Source: Allantophomopsis cytisporea
Taxonomy: Eukaryota > Ascomycota > Leotiomycetes > Phacidiales > Phacidiaceae
Assembly (NCBI GenBank): GCA_024752435.1
Contig: CP103035.1
Span: 1,860,001 to 1,924,000 of the forward strand
Direction of reading: 5' to 3'
Length of the DNA: 64,000 nucleotides
Positions 10,509 through 24,598 of this stretch are shown here, one piece after another. A model generated the notes under the pieces. That model was not told the DNA's origin. It worked only from the letters and a program-made list of their open reading frames with translations, and made no database searches. The translations under genes and the position numbers were made by a program. The stretch's first letter is position 1. The number at the start of each line of letters is the position of its first letter.

Positions 10509-13500
10509 GAGTATCCATAAAACTATTTGATAAGCTGCTGGATAGTACCTCAGTATAAGAGGGTCAATGGAAGTCAGCACGGTCATTTGGGGTATCCATA
10601 TCCACATTCACATCTAAAGTAAGCAAACCACGCTGACGGGTAGCCTGGAGTGGTTCACACTTTAGTGTGATTGATTGATTGACTTCGATAGCAGACCCGT
10701 TGCTCTAATTTTCGGTGTAATCTACCTGAGAGGGCTGAAATGAACCTCTTAGGGTGAAGAGTCTGTAGAGTCCCGATTGAGATGTGTATGTATACAGGTA
10801 CAGATACTCCTGCGCAGAAAAGACAGATCAATCCTCAAAATACATAGTCCATGTTGTCCACGTAGTCCACATATGCGATGTACCTTCTAACCTGAAATAC
10901 ACCCCTCAAAGCGAATACAACATCACCGGTCTGTCCGTCATGCCATCAAACAAGCTTCAAAGCAAGGACAGCATGGATTTAAGCTTTGAGAGCCTTGACA
11001 TCAGTGGAGTTCAGTAACGAGATCAATATATTCATTCATATCTATAGGCTCGCTATCATGTCCATCTATGTACATATCCCCCGTCAGCACACGCAATCAA
11101 TCAACCTACCATCGACACTCGTATTCATTCAGGATTCTCCGATTCTCTCACATATCATTCAGAGAGAGAGATCTCATACTGCAAGGTACATCCGGCCAAA
11201 GTGATCAATCCATCTACCGTAGCCACAAACCATATCACCCTTCCAACCTCCCGTCCTGGTGCAGTCGATGCGGTTTCGCAATTCACAATCCGTCATAGTG
11301 AGAAGTCATCTACTCACTTCATCTATCATTGCTCAACCCAACGTATCCATACACATACCTTGCCTCAAGAATACCACCACAACTCCTGCGAGTATCAGCA
11401 ACACAAGATTCAGGATCATAAGGATGCAGCCCACAACACTAAAGAAAGGTTCAGGCCTAAAGGTTCAAGCCATCACTGCACCGTAAAAACCCCCCCAGTA
11501 TCATCCCTCGCCCGGCAATCTCTGGGGAGCAGGAAGCTTGCATCCGGGCGACTGGCCGAGCGATATGGATACTGTAGTGGAGATGTCGATACAGACTCCA
11601 CCGACAAAGTAGAACCGCAGCCCGTAAGTTGGTACATATTTAAGTATGGGACGTGCAGAGGTTCAGTGCACAGCGAAGCATTGCATTGCCCTTGATCCGA
11701 GTGATTCGTCACCTAACCTGAGCTGCGAAGCATCCATCGAGGCTTCTTCATCTGTACTCTTATTTCTGGATGGTTGGGGACATCAGAAACATAGGGTTTG
11801 TTTGAGTGGCGCGGGATGTACACTCGGTCGTCTCCTGGATGGGATTTAAATTTGGCCACAGTATTCGACTTGACCAGGTCTAAGGTACTGGATATGGCGG
11901 CGTCTCTTTCTCGGAGCTCTGGCCGGATTGTCGAGGATTTGCCCGATGATGGTAGATCGAGTCTCCTGTGTGGAGTAAAGAGCATCAGTACAGTGGAATC
12001 CGACTGCATATGTGCTATTGTGAAGGAGTTGGTCTAAATGTTGTTCTAAATACGTAGTGGAAGTTCGGGAGGACTAGAACGCACTACATGACTTGATCCC
12101 GATGGTGATGATGAGAATGATGACTTCGTATGTCATTTGCCATCTCGAATCTTCCTATCTAGAGGATACAAACACCCGGGGTACAGAACACGAAATGCTC
12201 CGGCCCAACTCGCCAAAATTCTCCATAAACTATCTCGAATGCGTACGAGTTCCCACAGAGAGGGATGATATGAGTGTGCGCCGAGAGACGATCCTAAATG
12301 TGTACATACTTGTACATACATATGTACAGAGGGGGAGTAGGCGTGCATACATGAATGCAATGCAACCCAAGGCGTCGCGAGGCGTCCCCAGACATCCAAA
12401 CCCGAGATTCAATGGTAACGTATCAATACCGACGATGATACTCCATACTCTACGTATACAATATGAGTGCTCGCACACAGGAATGCACAGTCAACTACGA
12501 CTTAACAACCTTGCCACAAGCACATTTGACGGCCCCTAAAACTCTTGGTATGTGCTCTTGTAGGGTACACCTACATATGATACACCGTAGATACATACGC
12601 GATATGAAAACACATACATAGTACAGTGTACAGATTCATACTTATTTCCACCTGAGCCTGATCTCCTCTATTCACCTGTACGAGAACAGACACAGCGCCG
12701 AAATAAAGACAATGCACGAGCTCATGGCGCGTCTTGTGGGGTGAGCACAGATATCCATCTGCCTTACGACTTGGGAGACGAACGAGGTGGGACTTGAAGG
12801 CGTATTACATTGACATAAGGTGAGGCTACTGCTGAAAGGCCTGTTCACTAATGTTTCTTCATAACCAAGTGCTATCATCCAATATAGACAGGTAGGTATC
12901 CTTCGTGTTTGGTTTCTAATATGAGGTTTTGAGGGACGTGTACGAAGGAAGGACTTCATACGATGTACGATACTCCGATGAAGGTAGTATACGTACATAC
13001 AATACATATCCTATTCATATCCTGCCCCTCAATCACAAGCCGACGGCACAGACGGACATAACACCGTGAAACTCGACGTGGAAATTTGAGGCTTGAGTCT
13101 GGCGGCTTTGAGGAGAGTGCGGAGGACTTCACTCGGACATCAACCAACGCACAGTCCTCAACGAAGGATGCCCTTCTCACCATATCATAGACTGCGGGCA
13201 GAATATAGCAGAGAGGAAAGGCTCGAACGGCTAATCATAACTGAGACACTCCTTGGTCTGTTTTCTCCCTTTCTCTGCCGTGCAAGCTGTTTGCTACTTT
13301 TGTCAGTAGCCGCGCCGCCGCAACGTTATCTCTTGGCTCGCCTACCTCGAAAGCGCCCCTGGTCACAATCGTAGTCCCTCCTCGTGACTCGCACCAATGT
13401 CAAATACCGATTGAGTTCAATTGCCTCATAATAGCTGTGGGAAACGGCAGAGGATCTCTTGTCACGCTGCTTCTCTTCTGCCAGCTTTCTCGGCCAGTCC

Positions 13501-16500
13501 TTTCATTAATTGCCTCGGCCGAACCTGGCAGCATCAGTATATCACCTTGCTCATATTCAAGATATAGACATTAATCTTGTAAAGAGCATCGAGGACCGAG
13601 ACCAACAAGTACAGTCGTACGACATATGAATGCACGGTCTATCATGAGGATGGATATCATCTTCATCTCGTTTTCTTGGAGTTCAGCTGAAGTTACTAGT
13701 CGTGGATCTTATGAAGGCAGTGCTCTAGATGATGATATGATTCTACAGGCACCCATGCCTCTTGTCTATCTACACAATACGTCTCATCTTGTTACGAGGT
13801 TCGCCTCAGCAATGGGCTTCTAGAGCTCTCAACAAGTAAGGTATTACCTAGTACTACTACCAGTCTGTGGTATTTAGGGATGCGTGATATGGTAGGTAAG
13901 TTTCAGGCGGCTTTACACACCATTAGCAGAGATACTAGAAAAAACAGCACATAGTATACCCGCGACGTTATGCACTCAGAGTATTTCCTGGCTATTTCCA
14001 ATTTCTATTTACAATTCAATTCCATTTTCCCTCTTCATTCCCTCTGTACGCACACCGTAAGCTAAGACATTCAACATCCTCACAATGAGCCTCTGATAAG
14101 CGGTTAGCATCGGTGATGGCGGCAACAGGCGATGGCCTAAGTCACTAGCTAAGGAAGCGTAGAGATAAGGTACTTAGGGGGGATTGAGCGCGGCATGTTG
14201 TTTGGTAACGCATCTTACTCAGGCCCTTGATCCGGCAATACAGGGGTGACAGAACAGACAGGCCAAGGCCAACCATCGAGTCCAGAACTCCCTTCATAAA
14301 TTAACGTCAAATTTGTGTAATTGGAGGATGGAAATATGTGCATCGAAGTAGAATGCAGTACAGGGTGTGCGGTATCCCTATTGTCGAAGGACTTGGTTCA
14401 TGGGCATTCATCATCACAGTCGGTCCATTGGAGGACTTAACAAAGTGTCACCCATCACTCCCGCTGTAGCTCTTGGTCATGATGCTGTGCCTCTGTCTAG
14501 ATTCCGCTGCCTTTGATACAGCGTAGTTCTCCCTCGGTTTTCCCATAGAGCAAGTTAAAGAGGTCAATCGGCGAGTCAGTAATTCCATCATCTACAAGTA
14601 CACACTCTGGAGTAGGGCTGAGAGAGATATCGGAGGCTTCATCCATCCCACTTGCTATCTTGTGCTCGTGACTGTCTGATTGATTGACTGACGATTGATT
14701 GACAGATTGACACTGACACAGCCTGGTTCAAGCAGCTAACGAAGGATGAAGATTCGCCATGAACGCGGTGGAGAAGCACTTGTGTACACTAAGCTATCAC
14801 CCGCTAAAATTCCACGCCGGCCGCGATAAGAAAGACGCAAACAAAGACCAGCATGGCCAGGCGAGAACTCCTCCAAGGCACTAATCAACGACACCTCTTC
14901 TCTCGCCCATTGCACACAACATCGAATCCGAATCGCAACAATGAGTCGCACAAGAATCCGTTCTACAATGGAGTGACAACTCCCCTCGACTGTCAGTGAA
15001 GCAAAGTAATTGCGAGAGTGTGCGATTGATTACAAGTACAAATAACTTGGCCCATTGCCACAGCCCACTCCATAGCACGCATATATCCCTTTCGTAATCC
15101 CTCCCATCCCAAAGCCCAAGTGCAAGTGCATCCCCGGCACCTCGGAGATTCGATGTGGTCATCCCCCTACACTGTACACATATGCGTGTTCATCGAAAGT
15201 CTTGGACCCGGAGGAAATCGAATGTCTCCTGGAAATCTCTACCATGCTGAGACTGCTCCTCGCAGATACACTCACATGTTCCTGACTTTGACTGCGTGCT
15301 TCTGAGTAAGCCGTTGCACGATCAAGCCGAGAGTTTCGGAAACACTATATTTTGAGATTGGTGGTCAGAGGCGACGAAATATATCATCCATTCATATGAG
15401 CATGATGATAGCTGCTGTCGTGATATTCTCGGGGCACATCCGCATGCTTGCTAGACCGAGGATACCATTCAGACAGAATAATAGAGTCCATGTGCACAAT
15501 CTTGATGAGCTCCAATTAACTCTAACGTCTATGGAGACTTAACTTTCCCCCTTCGATTCCGAGTCCGAGTTCAACTTTTTTTGCTCACGACTTCCCGTCG
15601 CCGGTAACTTTCTTGCTTTCGGTACAGCCATGTGCCCAACGGTGATCTGTGTGAAGGTTTGCACCAAGAGTAGGCTATTGTGGAGGTGTAGCTTTTCTCT
15701 AGGAAGGAAGGGAAAGACGAGGTCATTCGGCACAGAGCATAAGGCTGGATGGTAGGACGGTACGGGATTGCTTAATTCTTGAACTTGCCCCGCGGGCGAG
15801 GCCAACTGGACGAACATGAAGAGAGCTCTCGTTGAAAGTCTTGAGCGCTGGGTTCGTCGAGATGGTGAGCTGTGCATGTTCCAGCTCGAGACTCCTCGAC
15901 TGCTGAAGTTTGAATGCTACTGGACTTGAGAGAAAATATTGCTGATATATTACACCATTGCTATAAATTGACAGTCTTGAGAGCACCAACGTAGCCTTTT
16001 ACTCTCAATAGAAGTCTTGTAGAAATCATACAAATTCATATCTCAAACTCCATCAACATCTTGAGAGAGTTGAGCTAATGACGTCTTATACTGAAATATT
16101 TCATAGTATAATCCAATGCAAAGAGTATCACCAACCCTTCCCCAGTGACTCTTTGAACCTTGATCGACAAACGCTATGTCTTGCTCGAGCCAGTTCCTAT
16201 AATATGGAACAGAATTCAGTTTTTAGTTCTTCATCATTGAAGATCACCGACGAAGTGCGGAGAAATTTGTGGAGAGAGTTCTGTGTGGAGTTGTTCCTTG
16301 CATGAACAGGATTTTGAAAGACGAAATGCCTTATGAGGGAGGTTATGATCAAGGAAGTCGAGCAATTGAAAAATTCCAACCTTGCGATTACGACCTTCTG
16401 CCTGATATCATAGGTATTTGAGAGCTTGGCCATGTGGGGGTTGCTTTCCACTTTGATGCCTTAAATGCTTGCAAGGCCATAATATCACTTCCAGACCTTA

Positions 16501-17650
16501 CCACTTCTAGTAATCTTATCCCCATTTTCAATTCATGTTGACTACTCACGGTCTATCACCCCACCTTCAAAGTCAAAACGCATCTTATTATTCAGTTTTC
16601 AATCATTTGATGCATCTATCGACTCATGGTCAACTCTCACCTGCCTCTGCAAGAGAATAGATCCTCGATGCATGAATGAATTTGCTTCATAGTTGAGGCT
16701 GAGACTGTGATAGGTACTTTTGAAACCTGCCTTGGTAGGCATCTCGGGCTTCCGTATGATATTGTCAGATACAACTTTGATGCCCTTTTTGCATCATCTT
16801 TGATCAGCTCTCCATATCGGACTATTCCAAATTATCTATTCTACATTAGCTACCTTACCAAAAACACTTATCTTCATCCTGGATGGCTCAAAAACTGGCT
16901 CCAGGGAATCGACGGGCTCTAAGATGACAGACATGATCACCACCATACATTCCATTTCTGATGCCTTTATGAATGAGAATAACGTTTCTCAAGCTCCATC
17001 TCCCAACGACACCAACAAATGGCGTTCGAAGATCTAATGCTCCACAGCAAAGTTGTGGAGTTAAAGGTACTCTAGTCTACGACTATGACATCTCAACCAT
17101 TAAGGGAGCCTGTACAATCCATAACTTGCCCCGGAATTTGACTTTGCTTTTCGACTGACGATAATATTTGCATCTCTATCGACTATCTCTCACGACCACC
17201 ACTTCTGCAAAATATCTGCACCAGTCGAGCAAAAAAACTAACCCCTTGATATCTACTTGCATCTACCTATTTAACGACTTGGAATCTGCTTTCGCTACAG
17301 ATTCTACTCCTGCAATTGTAAATCCTGCTCTATTGATGTCTGGAAAATACAGACAATCAACCTTTATCGCCTCGGAATAGCCATCTTCATAGAGTACCTT
17401 GCTCTCTCAACCACGCAACATATTGATCATCTCAACCCACTTTGGCGCCTTAATAGCTGCCAATCCTCAATCAGAGGCGGCACGTATCAGCACGTACTGT
17501 ACATCATTGCATCATATCTCCATTCTCGTACATACATTCCGCCATCGTTACATCTCCCGCGTGTACGCCACAGCACCAATGCGCCTATTCCTCTGGAATT
17601 GCAACCACAAGCATTAAGACGCCTTATCATTGATCTACTCGTCGAGCCGC

Positions 17651-19173
17651 ATGGCCAGAATGATACCAGGTCTTGTACCCGCGCCGAAAGGCAGGGTACG
17701 TACACCGGTAGGACATCGATACCTCGAAGCCCTACAATCTAAAGTCGGTGGTGGTACAAGCAGCCTTTCCAAGTCCCTGACAGCATCAACATCGTCTCCT
17801 GAAGATCATGATGACAGGCAGCCGGAATTGAGCCTTCGAGTTCTTGGGATCACCTCTGGAACGGCTATGGACGACATTGACTTTGCGCTGTGCCATTTCA
17901 CTCAGGAAAACCCAGATGCGCCATTATGTCTTGATATTATCAAAGTACGCCCTAAACTCCCATTCCACGGCCACACTATACTTACGATTTTGTGCAGTAT
18001 GATTCCGTTGTAATGCCCTCCAAGATCCGAATCGAAATATTATCCATGCTACGAGAAGATGCGGCCCCACCGAGTATGCTGTCTCAGATGGACGTTGAAA
18101 TGGGCAAGATATTCGCTGATGCCGTACACATATTCGCCCAGAAGCATGCCATTGCCGTCGATGATATTGACCTTATCGGATCCGGTGGTCAACTTATATC
18201 TTTGACGGGTATGCCAGCGCAGGGTGCCCATCGATCGAACATGTGCCTTGGAGAAGGAGCAGTCATCTCAGCTAGGACTGGGGTTACAACAGTATCAGAC
18301 TATCGAACCGCAGAGCAGGCCGTAGGTAGACAAGGAGCACCACTTTTTGCATACTTGGTAGGACTTCTCCTCCATCACCCAACACGAATGCAAATTTGTA
18401 TCACCATCGGAGGTATTACAACCGTCTGCTTCATCCCTGCAGATAATAAAGGTGGTATCGATGCCATGTACGATTGGGATACTGGACCAGGGACTACGCT
18501 CATTGATGCAGCCCTCCGCCATTTTGGAGTCGATCCAGCGAAGAGTCCTGAAGTGCTCCACGGCGGCAAAGTATGCTACGAAGTCATCGACGAGATTCTC
18601 GCACATGATAAATACCTTCGCACACGCCCACCCAAAACCACAGCAAGAGAGGTCTTCGGTGATAGCATGGCTATAGAAATAATCGATCTCTGCAAAAGAC
18701 ACAACTGCAGCCGTGCGGATACAATGGCCACCCTCACTCGTCTGACATCTGCTTCCATCGCCCAGCAGATGCTACTCTATGGACCTGGACGCGAGGCCAT
18801 CAACAACGCCGACATCATCGTCGATGGTCGCGGCATGTACAACCCACAATTCGTAGCCGATCTCCAAGCCGAATTCCCCGGCGCCGAATTCGGATCTTTC
18901 GACAGGACTGGCGTCCCGAGTAATGCGAAGAAAGCAGTGGGCTTCGCGATGCAGGCTATGGAGGCTCTGCTCGGGAGGGCATTGCCTGTGCCAACGAATG
19001 CGGATGTCAGGAGACCGAATACCATCACGGGTAAATTGGCCCCTGGGGTGAGGTGGAGGGAGGTTATGGAGAAGTCGGTGCAGTTTGGTGGAACGGGTCG
19101 TGGCTGGGAGGGCTTGCCGGAGGTTAAGGAGCTGCTTGTGAAGCAGAAGGGGGATCTTAGGATGCAGGAGTGA
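17651..19173 (+). CDS. AnmK-type anhydro-N-acetylmuramic acid kinase homologue
   Basis: Member of the AnmK (UPF0075) sugar-kinase family. In bacteria these open and phosphorylate 1,6-anhydro-MurNAc during peptidoglycan recycling. Exon 1 (17651-17944) and exon 2 (17998-19173) around a 53-bp intron (GTACGC...TGTGCAG, phase 0) give 489 residues. Motifs in order: [12 protein letters not shown] (about 67-77), GSGGQL (159-164), [16 protein letters not shown] (198-213), TIGGITTV (236-), [13 protein letters not shown] (257-269) with the Asp that matches the bacterial general base, and [15 protein letters not shown]. About 65 N-terminal residues precede the domain and lack a clear targeting signal. 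Several substrate-site positions differ from bacterial consensus. Fungi have no peptidoglycan, so the true substrate is unknown. ATG at 17660 is an alternative start. Confidence 0.85.
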
Positions 19174-21190
19174 TTGAGTTGGACTTTGAATTCGGCTCTG
19201 AGAGTGTGGGGTGATGGGGAGGTGATGATTTGCTTTGGTGCTGAGATATGACGAGTGAAGGTTTTCATGGATATATCCTCTTTGGCTTGTTTTGTTTGTC
19301 TTCTGGTTTATGTAAGGACTGGAGTGTTGGAGTCTGAGGGTTGGGTGCATTGCATATTGTGGCTTTTTGCATTTGGATGTGGAAAGGGGATCTTCATGTA
19401 TAGTTGAGATTGCAATGATAGACTTTGTATATTGCAGCCTTGTTGTACTTTGCTTGTGGGTGTATGACATGTCGATGTTTACATCTTCTGATATTGTGGA
19501 ACTCCACACGTTCTCATCCGCGTACATAGGTCTTATGCTACTGTGCTACATATGAACTGCTTATGCAACCTACATTCGGAAATTCAAACCAAGTACGTCT
19601 CATAGTCTTCTTGTACTGTGTATGTACTGTACAACGAGACATGCTGATAACTAGGGGGCAGCAGGAGCTGACTTGCAAACTGAACTCAAATGTAACGGTA
19701 AGCTGCATGAATGTGAGCATCATCAGCATCGGCATCATTATATATTCTTATCAAGTGTTGAGGAGTTTGCAAATATTTAAGCACATACTCCGTTCTCTTG
19801 ACACAGTCTCGTTACTGACTTTCGGTAACTAGGTATCTAACTTATTCATTTCCGATAGCCCTTCTGATAGGGTCATTGATGATTATTGCCATCATACACA
19901 TCTTCAACCTGTTATCTGGATTTGATTTTTTTTGAAGTTCTCCGTATTTCGTGGTGCTACCTAATGTCCTACCACCATACTAATGCATATCAACGCATGT
20001 TTAATCTCGTAGTAAATTGTCTTTTTCATCACTCGTTATCTCTAGGCTAAGAAATGTCTCGTATTGTCCGTTCATAAATGCTGGTAATAACCTCTTATCT
20101 TGTTAAAATCCAAATCCAAATCCGAATATGTATAACTCATTCCTTATATGCGTATGATATCGACCCGCAAACTCAGACCTTTCAATAGTGTAGGCATACA
20201 AAAATCGGACAGACTAGCTACATTATAATGAGATGCGGTAATGCTCTTTCTCAGGTAAGTTGATCTTAAGATTTCCAACGGTTTTAATTTTCGTAAAAAT
20301 CAACATGAATAATTCAAATAGAAAGAAATCAGCGAAACTAAGTGGACTATCGGAGCTCAAGGATTTCGAGATAGTTAGAAGAGGATTTCCATTCATAATG
20401 TGATAAGATCAGTTTCTGCCTAAACATCGTTCATTTCACGTTGATGAACAACCGAACCCTTTTCTGGAAAACATCCAGAATTTGCTACGAACGGTGGATC
20501 TACATGAGCTGTGCGCACCTTACCATGTTAATATTTATAAATACAGCACGATCCTAGCGCAATCGGTTGTCAAAGGGGATGATACATTCATGCAAGAATT
20601 AAATTAGCAAAACAGAGACATTCTGAACTTTCTATCCAATACAGTTTGATAATTTGCCCTCAAATTCGAATGCATATCTACAGGGGACGAAGATCAAGAT
20701 GAATGCGTCACAATTACAAACCTCCTTAGACCTGAGAAGATAGCAAAGCTAGGAGAAGAAGCCTAATATGTAAAATATGCACCTATTGATAATTTTGAAT
20801 ATGATGATGAAGCGTCAAAGGGTTAAACGCCTGTCATAGCTAGGTGAATGCAAGTTGGTGCCCAATACTTTTTGATGAAGAAAAACGTTGGCACGTGGTT
20901 GGTCAGGTAGAAGCCTCCGGCGTTAGATTGATTCATAAGGTGGGGCGAATTACTCTAATAGGACTAAGGGATGAGCGGTATTAGTTCCGATCTCAAAATG
21001 CCGATGATAATTATTCGTTATTCCCCATGTGCGTTTATCGCGCGAGGGGATGTTTCGTTGGCCCGCATCATAATTATTTTTATAGCGGTGACGAAAGCCT
21101 CTGCGACACCCTTTGCTATGTCTACCAGCACCTTTCAGAAATCCAATCCTCAAGCGTGCTAACCTCTCATCTTGAAAACTTCCTTCAAGT
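19174..21190. other. intergenic region between anmK-like and syg1-like genes
   Basis: Two kilobases of 3' flank and promoter between two plus-strand genes. Locally AT-rich from about 19,850 to 20,850. I see no coding potential beyond short chance frames. Confidence 0.5.
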
Positions 21191-24100
21191 ATGAAGTTCG
21201 CCAAAGAATTGGAACAGGAACTCGTTCCTGGTGAGTGATTATTCGTGACGTACTTCCCGCATACTTACAGATCTTTTAGAATGGCGTGCAAAATACCTCG
21301 ACTACAAGTCAGGGAAGAAACACGTCAAAAAGATTGCTCGAGCATACAGAGAAGCCACTACTTCACCCCGACTTACGAGAACTTCAACGTCTGGGAGCGT
21401 ATTTGCCTATGCGAGCCCACGAAAGGGGCCGGCGCCCAGGAATGCCAACCGACTCAACGTTGCCGATTCAGAAGAACCATCCGAACCTCTTCGAAGCTCG
21501 CCAGCTGGATTTGGTGTTGACTCTCTTACTGATACGGGGGAATCTTCGGAAGAACCTGCTGGGAATAGAGCTTCTTTTCCAATCGGTATACCTTCGAAAT
21601 CAAAAGAGGCGATGTCAGATATTTCGATGAATTATGGCAGCTTTGTACCAACACCATCTATCAGTTCGAAAGCTGGGCCTCTATCTCTACCCGATCCAGC
21701 TATTAGCTCCGATCCAGCTACGCCAATGTCGAGGAAATCAATGTTCAGAAGAACCTCAAACACGGCACCAAGAATGAGCAGCTCTTTGCAGAGGAGCATT
21801 TCGGAAGCGGATGTGAATACCAACGCATATGAAGTTGGCAAAACAACTTCACCCAGTAGGTCAACATTTGCTCCAATCAGGGGAACACCCCCAAATGCTA
21901 CACCACATCAAAGGCAACCAAGCGGTCAAAGCCCGAGAAATCTGCTTCAACGTGTGCTCTCTGGTTCGAGTCCTATGACGACGACCGCTACTCGTGATAG
22001 TGACTTCAACATGGCCGCGTTTGACGCAGTGAAGACTAGTCAAAAGGAATTCTTTAAGTTCATGGATAGTGAGCTCAAAAAGGTGGAGGATTTCTATGAG
22101 ATGAAGGAGAAGCAGGCAGGAGAGAGACTCCGAATACTTCGAGATCAGCTTCACGAAATGCGAGATCGTCGTGTCGAAGAGGTTGCTGCTGCCCAAAGAT
22201 CTCGGGAGGCGCGTAAAGAAGCAGAGCGATCTGCTTTTGACATTATTAGTTTTGGCAAAACGAATGGTAATAGCTCACAAAACGAGAACAACCATGAGAA
22301 TATGTGGCGCCGCCCCTTGGAAAGAGTTATGGGTCCTCGTCCTGGCCCAAATTCAAAGGCGTTGCAAAAGCTCACTGGTACGCCACGACTGCCTACCAAC
22401 GAGAACCAACATATCGTTGATAGGAATCGTGATTACACCAGAAAACCAACCCATGACCAGGAAGTCACATACAGGACCGCAAAGCGAAAATTGAAGCTGG
22501 CTCTGCAGGAATTCTACAGAGGCATGGAACTTCTCAAGTCATACGCCATTCTCAATCGCACTGCTTTCCGAAAAATCAACAAAAAATATGACAAGGCATG
22601 TAATGCACATCCTCCATTGAAGTACCTGAACGAGAAGGTCAACAAAGCCTGGTTCGTGAAGAGTGACGTTCTTGATCAGCATATTCACGTCGTTGAGGAT
22701 TTATATGCCCGTTATTTCGAGCGTGGTAACCACAAGCTCGCTGTTGGCAAGCTTCGGAGTTCAACAGGTCGTACTGGGCATCATCCGGGATGTGTCTTCA
22801 GTAATGGACTCATGATAGGCATCGGAGCAGTTTTCCTTGTTCAAGGAATAGTCTATGCTTCATCATTGCTCTATCATGCTGATCCAGTCATCCAAACCCA
22901 GACGAGCTACCTCTTGCAAATATATGGTGGTTATCTACTGGCTCTCTATCTCTTTTCATTGTTCTGTATAGACTGCTATATCTGGACGATCAACAAGATC
23001 AATTATCAATTCATTTTCGAACTCGACCCTCGACACAATCTAGACTGGCGCGAATTATCACAATTCCCCTCCTTTCTGGCATTACTTCTTGGTCTATTCG
23101 TTTGGATAAACTTTTCTGGCTACGGCACACCAGCAATGTTCATCTACTACCCTGTAATCTTGATATTCATCACTGCAGTCATCATATTCATTCCGGCTCC
23201 AATCCTCTTCCACAGGAGCAGGAAGTGGTTTGTCTATTCTCATTGGCGTTTGCTTTTAGCTGGTTTATACCCCGTTGAGTTTCGCGATTTCTTTTTAGGA
23301 GATATGTATTGTTCTTTGACATATTTCATGAGCGTAAGTTCTACAAAATCACAACCAGCTAAGGAACAAAACTGACTCTCACAGAATATTGAATTGTTCT
23401 TCTGTTTATACGCCCATTATTGGAACGATCCAACACAGTGCAACTCGACTCATTCCCGCCTTCTAGGCTTCTTCACAACCCTACCAGGGATCTGGCGTGC
23501 ACTGCAGTGCGTCCGCCGTTATTACGACACTCGCGATGTCTTTCCACACTTGGTCAACTGTGGCAAATATGGCATGACAATAATGTACTATGTAACACTT
23601 TCACTCTACCGAATCAACCGAGCCGACGGTCTGCTCGCCCTCTTCATAGTATTCGCGGCGCTCAACGCCATCTACGTGTCGATCTGGGATCTATGTATGG
23701 ACTGGTCACTGTGTCAGCCACACGCCAAGGTGCGCTTCCTTCGTGACGTACGTGGTTTCAAACATTCGTGGTGGTACTACACGGCGATGGTTATCGATCC
23801 AATCCTGCGCTTCAACTGGATATTCTATATCATCTACACACACGACCTACAGCACAACTCAATCGCCTCGTTCCTCATTGCGTTCAGCGAGGTCACTCGT
23901 CGTGGCATGTGGACATTGTTCCGTGTCGAGAATGAGCATTGTACGAACGTAGGTCGATTCCGCGCCTCCAGAGATGTCCCTCTGCCTTATGAGATCTCGT
24001 CACCTCCAACGCCTATCCCCGAGGAAGAGGCCGATATCTCTACAGCCCAGACGAGCTCTCTTTCTCCAACTCTGACGCGTTACCGTACTGGAACTCTGGA

Positions 24101-24380
24101 ATCTGGTCAGGCTACTGCTGTTGATAGTCCTAGTATCAGACAAAGAGGTCCGGGCGCGAGGTTCACGGAGATATTAGCGAACGCGCATTGGAAGGACTTT
24201 GAGAAGAAGAGGAAGCCAGGAGCGGGGGATAGTGAGAATGTGAAGGAAGATGAGGACGAGGACGAGGAGAGAAGTAGCGATGAGGATGGGATGAGTGCCG
24301 GGGATGAGAGAGATGAAGAGGAAACTGCCATGGCCGAGGAGCTCATTAGACGGCATACGAGCAGACGCAGAGATAGTTAG
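21191..24380 (+). CDS. SPX-EXS phosphate exporter, SYG1/XPR1 family
   Basis: Polytopic membrane protein of the SYG1/XPR1 family, which exports inorganic phosphate under control of inositol pyrophosphates. Exons 21191-21230, 21280-23333 and 23385-24380, with introns of 49 bp (GTGAGT...TTTTAG) and 51 bp (GTAAGT...TCACAG), give 1029 residues. The first exon supplies MKFAKELEQELVP and joins EWRAKYLDYKSGKK, the diagnostic start of an SPX domain; a second SPX helix with LNRTAFRKINKKYDKA lies near residue 440. From about 510 there are several hydrophobic spans, then the EXS core with FRDFFLGDMYCSLTYFMS, CNSTHSRLLGF, LPGIWRALQCVRRYYDT and FPHLVNCGKY. The tail is highly acidic (EDEDEDEERSSDEDG). A 40-bp intron using AG at 21270 would keep frame but add three residues within the conserved VPEWR. 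Confidence 0.94.
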
Positions 24381-24598
24381 TATATCCGTAAATAGAGACG
24401 TGGTCACGATCGAATATAATAACAAAGGTTCTTGAGTCTCGGTATTGGATTGTATTTCATGTGAGATGAATGAAATTAATCATCACTGCCGCTATGCGGT
24501 TCATGTAATGGGCTACGACACACTCCCCTCGTTTATTTCTTCCTGTCCCTAGCCACTGAAAGTCAGTCCGGTTCGGGATATTCGGGAAAAGGAACAAC

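Larger units (their letters stand above)
8196..17650. other. 9.4-kb gene-poor region with simple repeats
   Basis: Separates the start of the minus-strand 944-residue gene from the AnmK-like gene. Base composition is ordinary, not RIP-like. Open frames here are short, low-complexity or lack spliced extensions (for example 9065-9565 minus and 11201-11695 plus), so I call none. It contains GAA/TTC tracts and GGTAA, ATTGG and GGAT/GATA repeats, listed separately. It could carry long regulatory DNA, untranslated exons or non-coding transcripts. I found no tRNA-like or rRNA-like sequence. Confidence 0.6.

Noticed and set aside
11201..11695. 164-codon plus-strand frame in the gene-poor region
   Set aside because: Composition resembles random coding of CA-rich DNA, with many His and Thr; no conserved feature.
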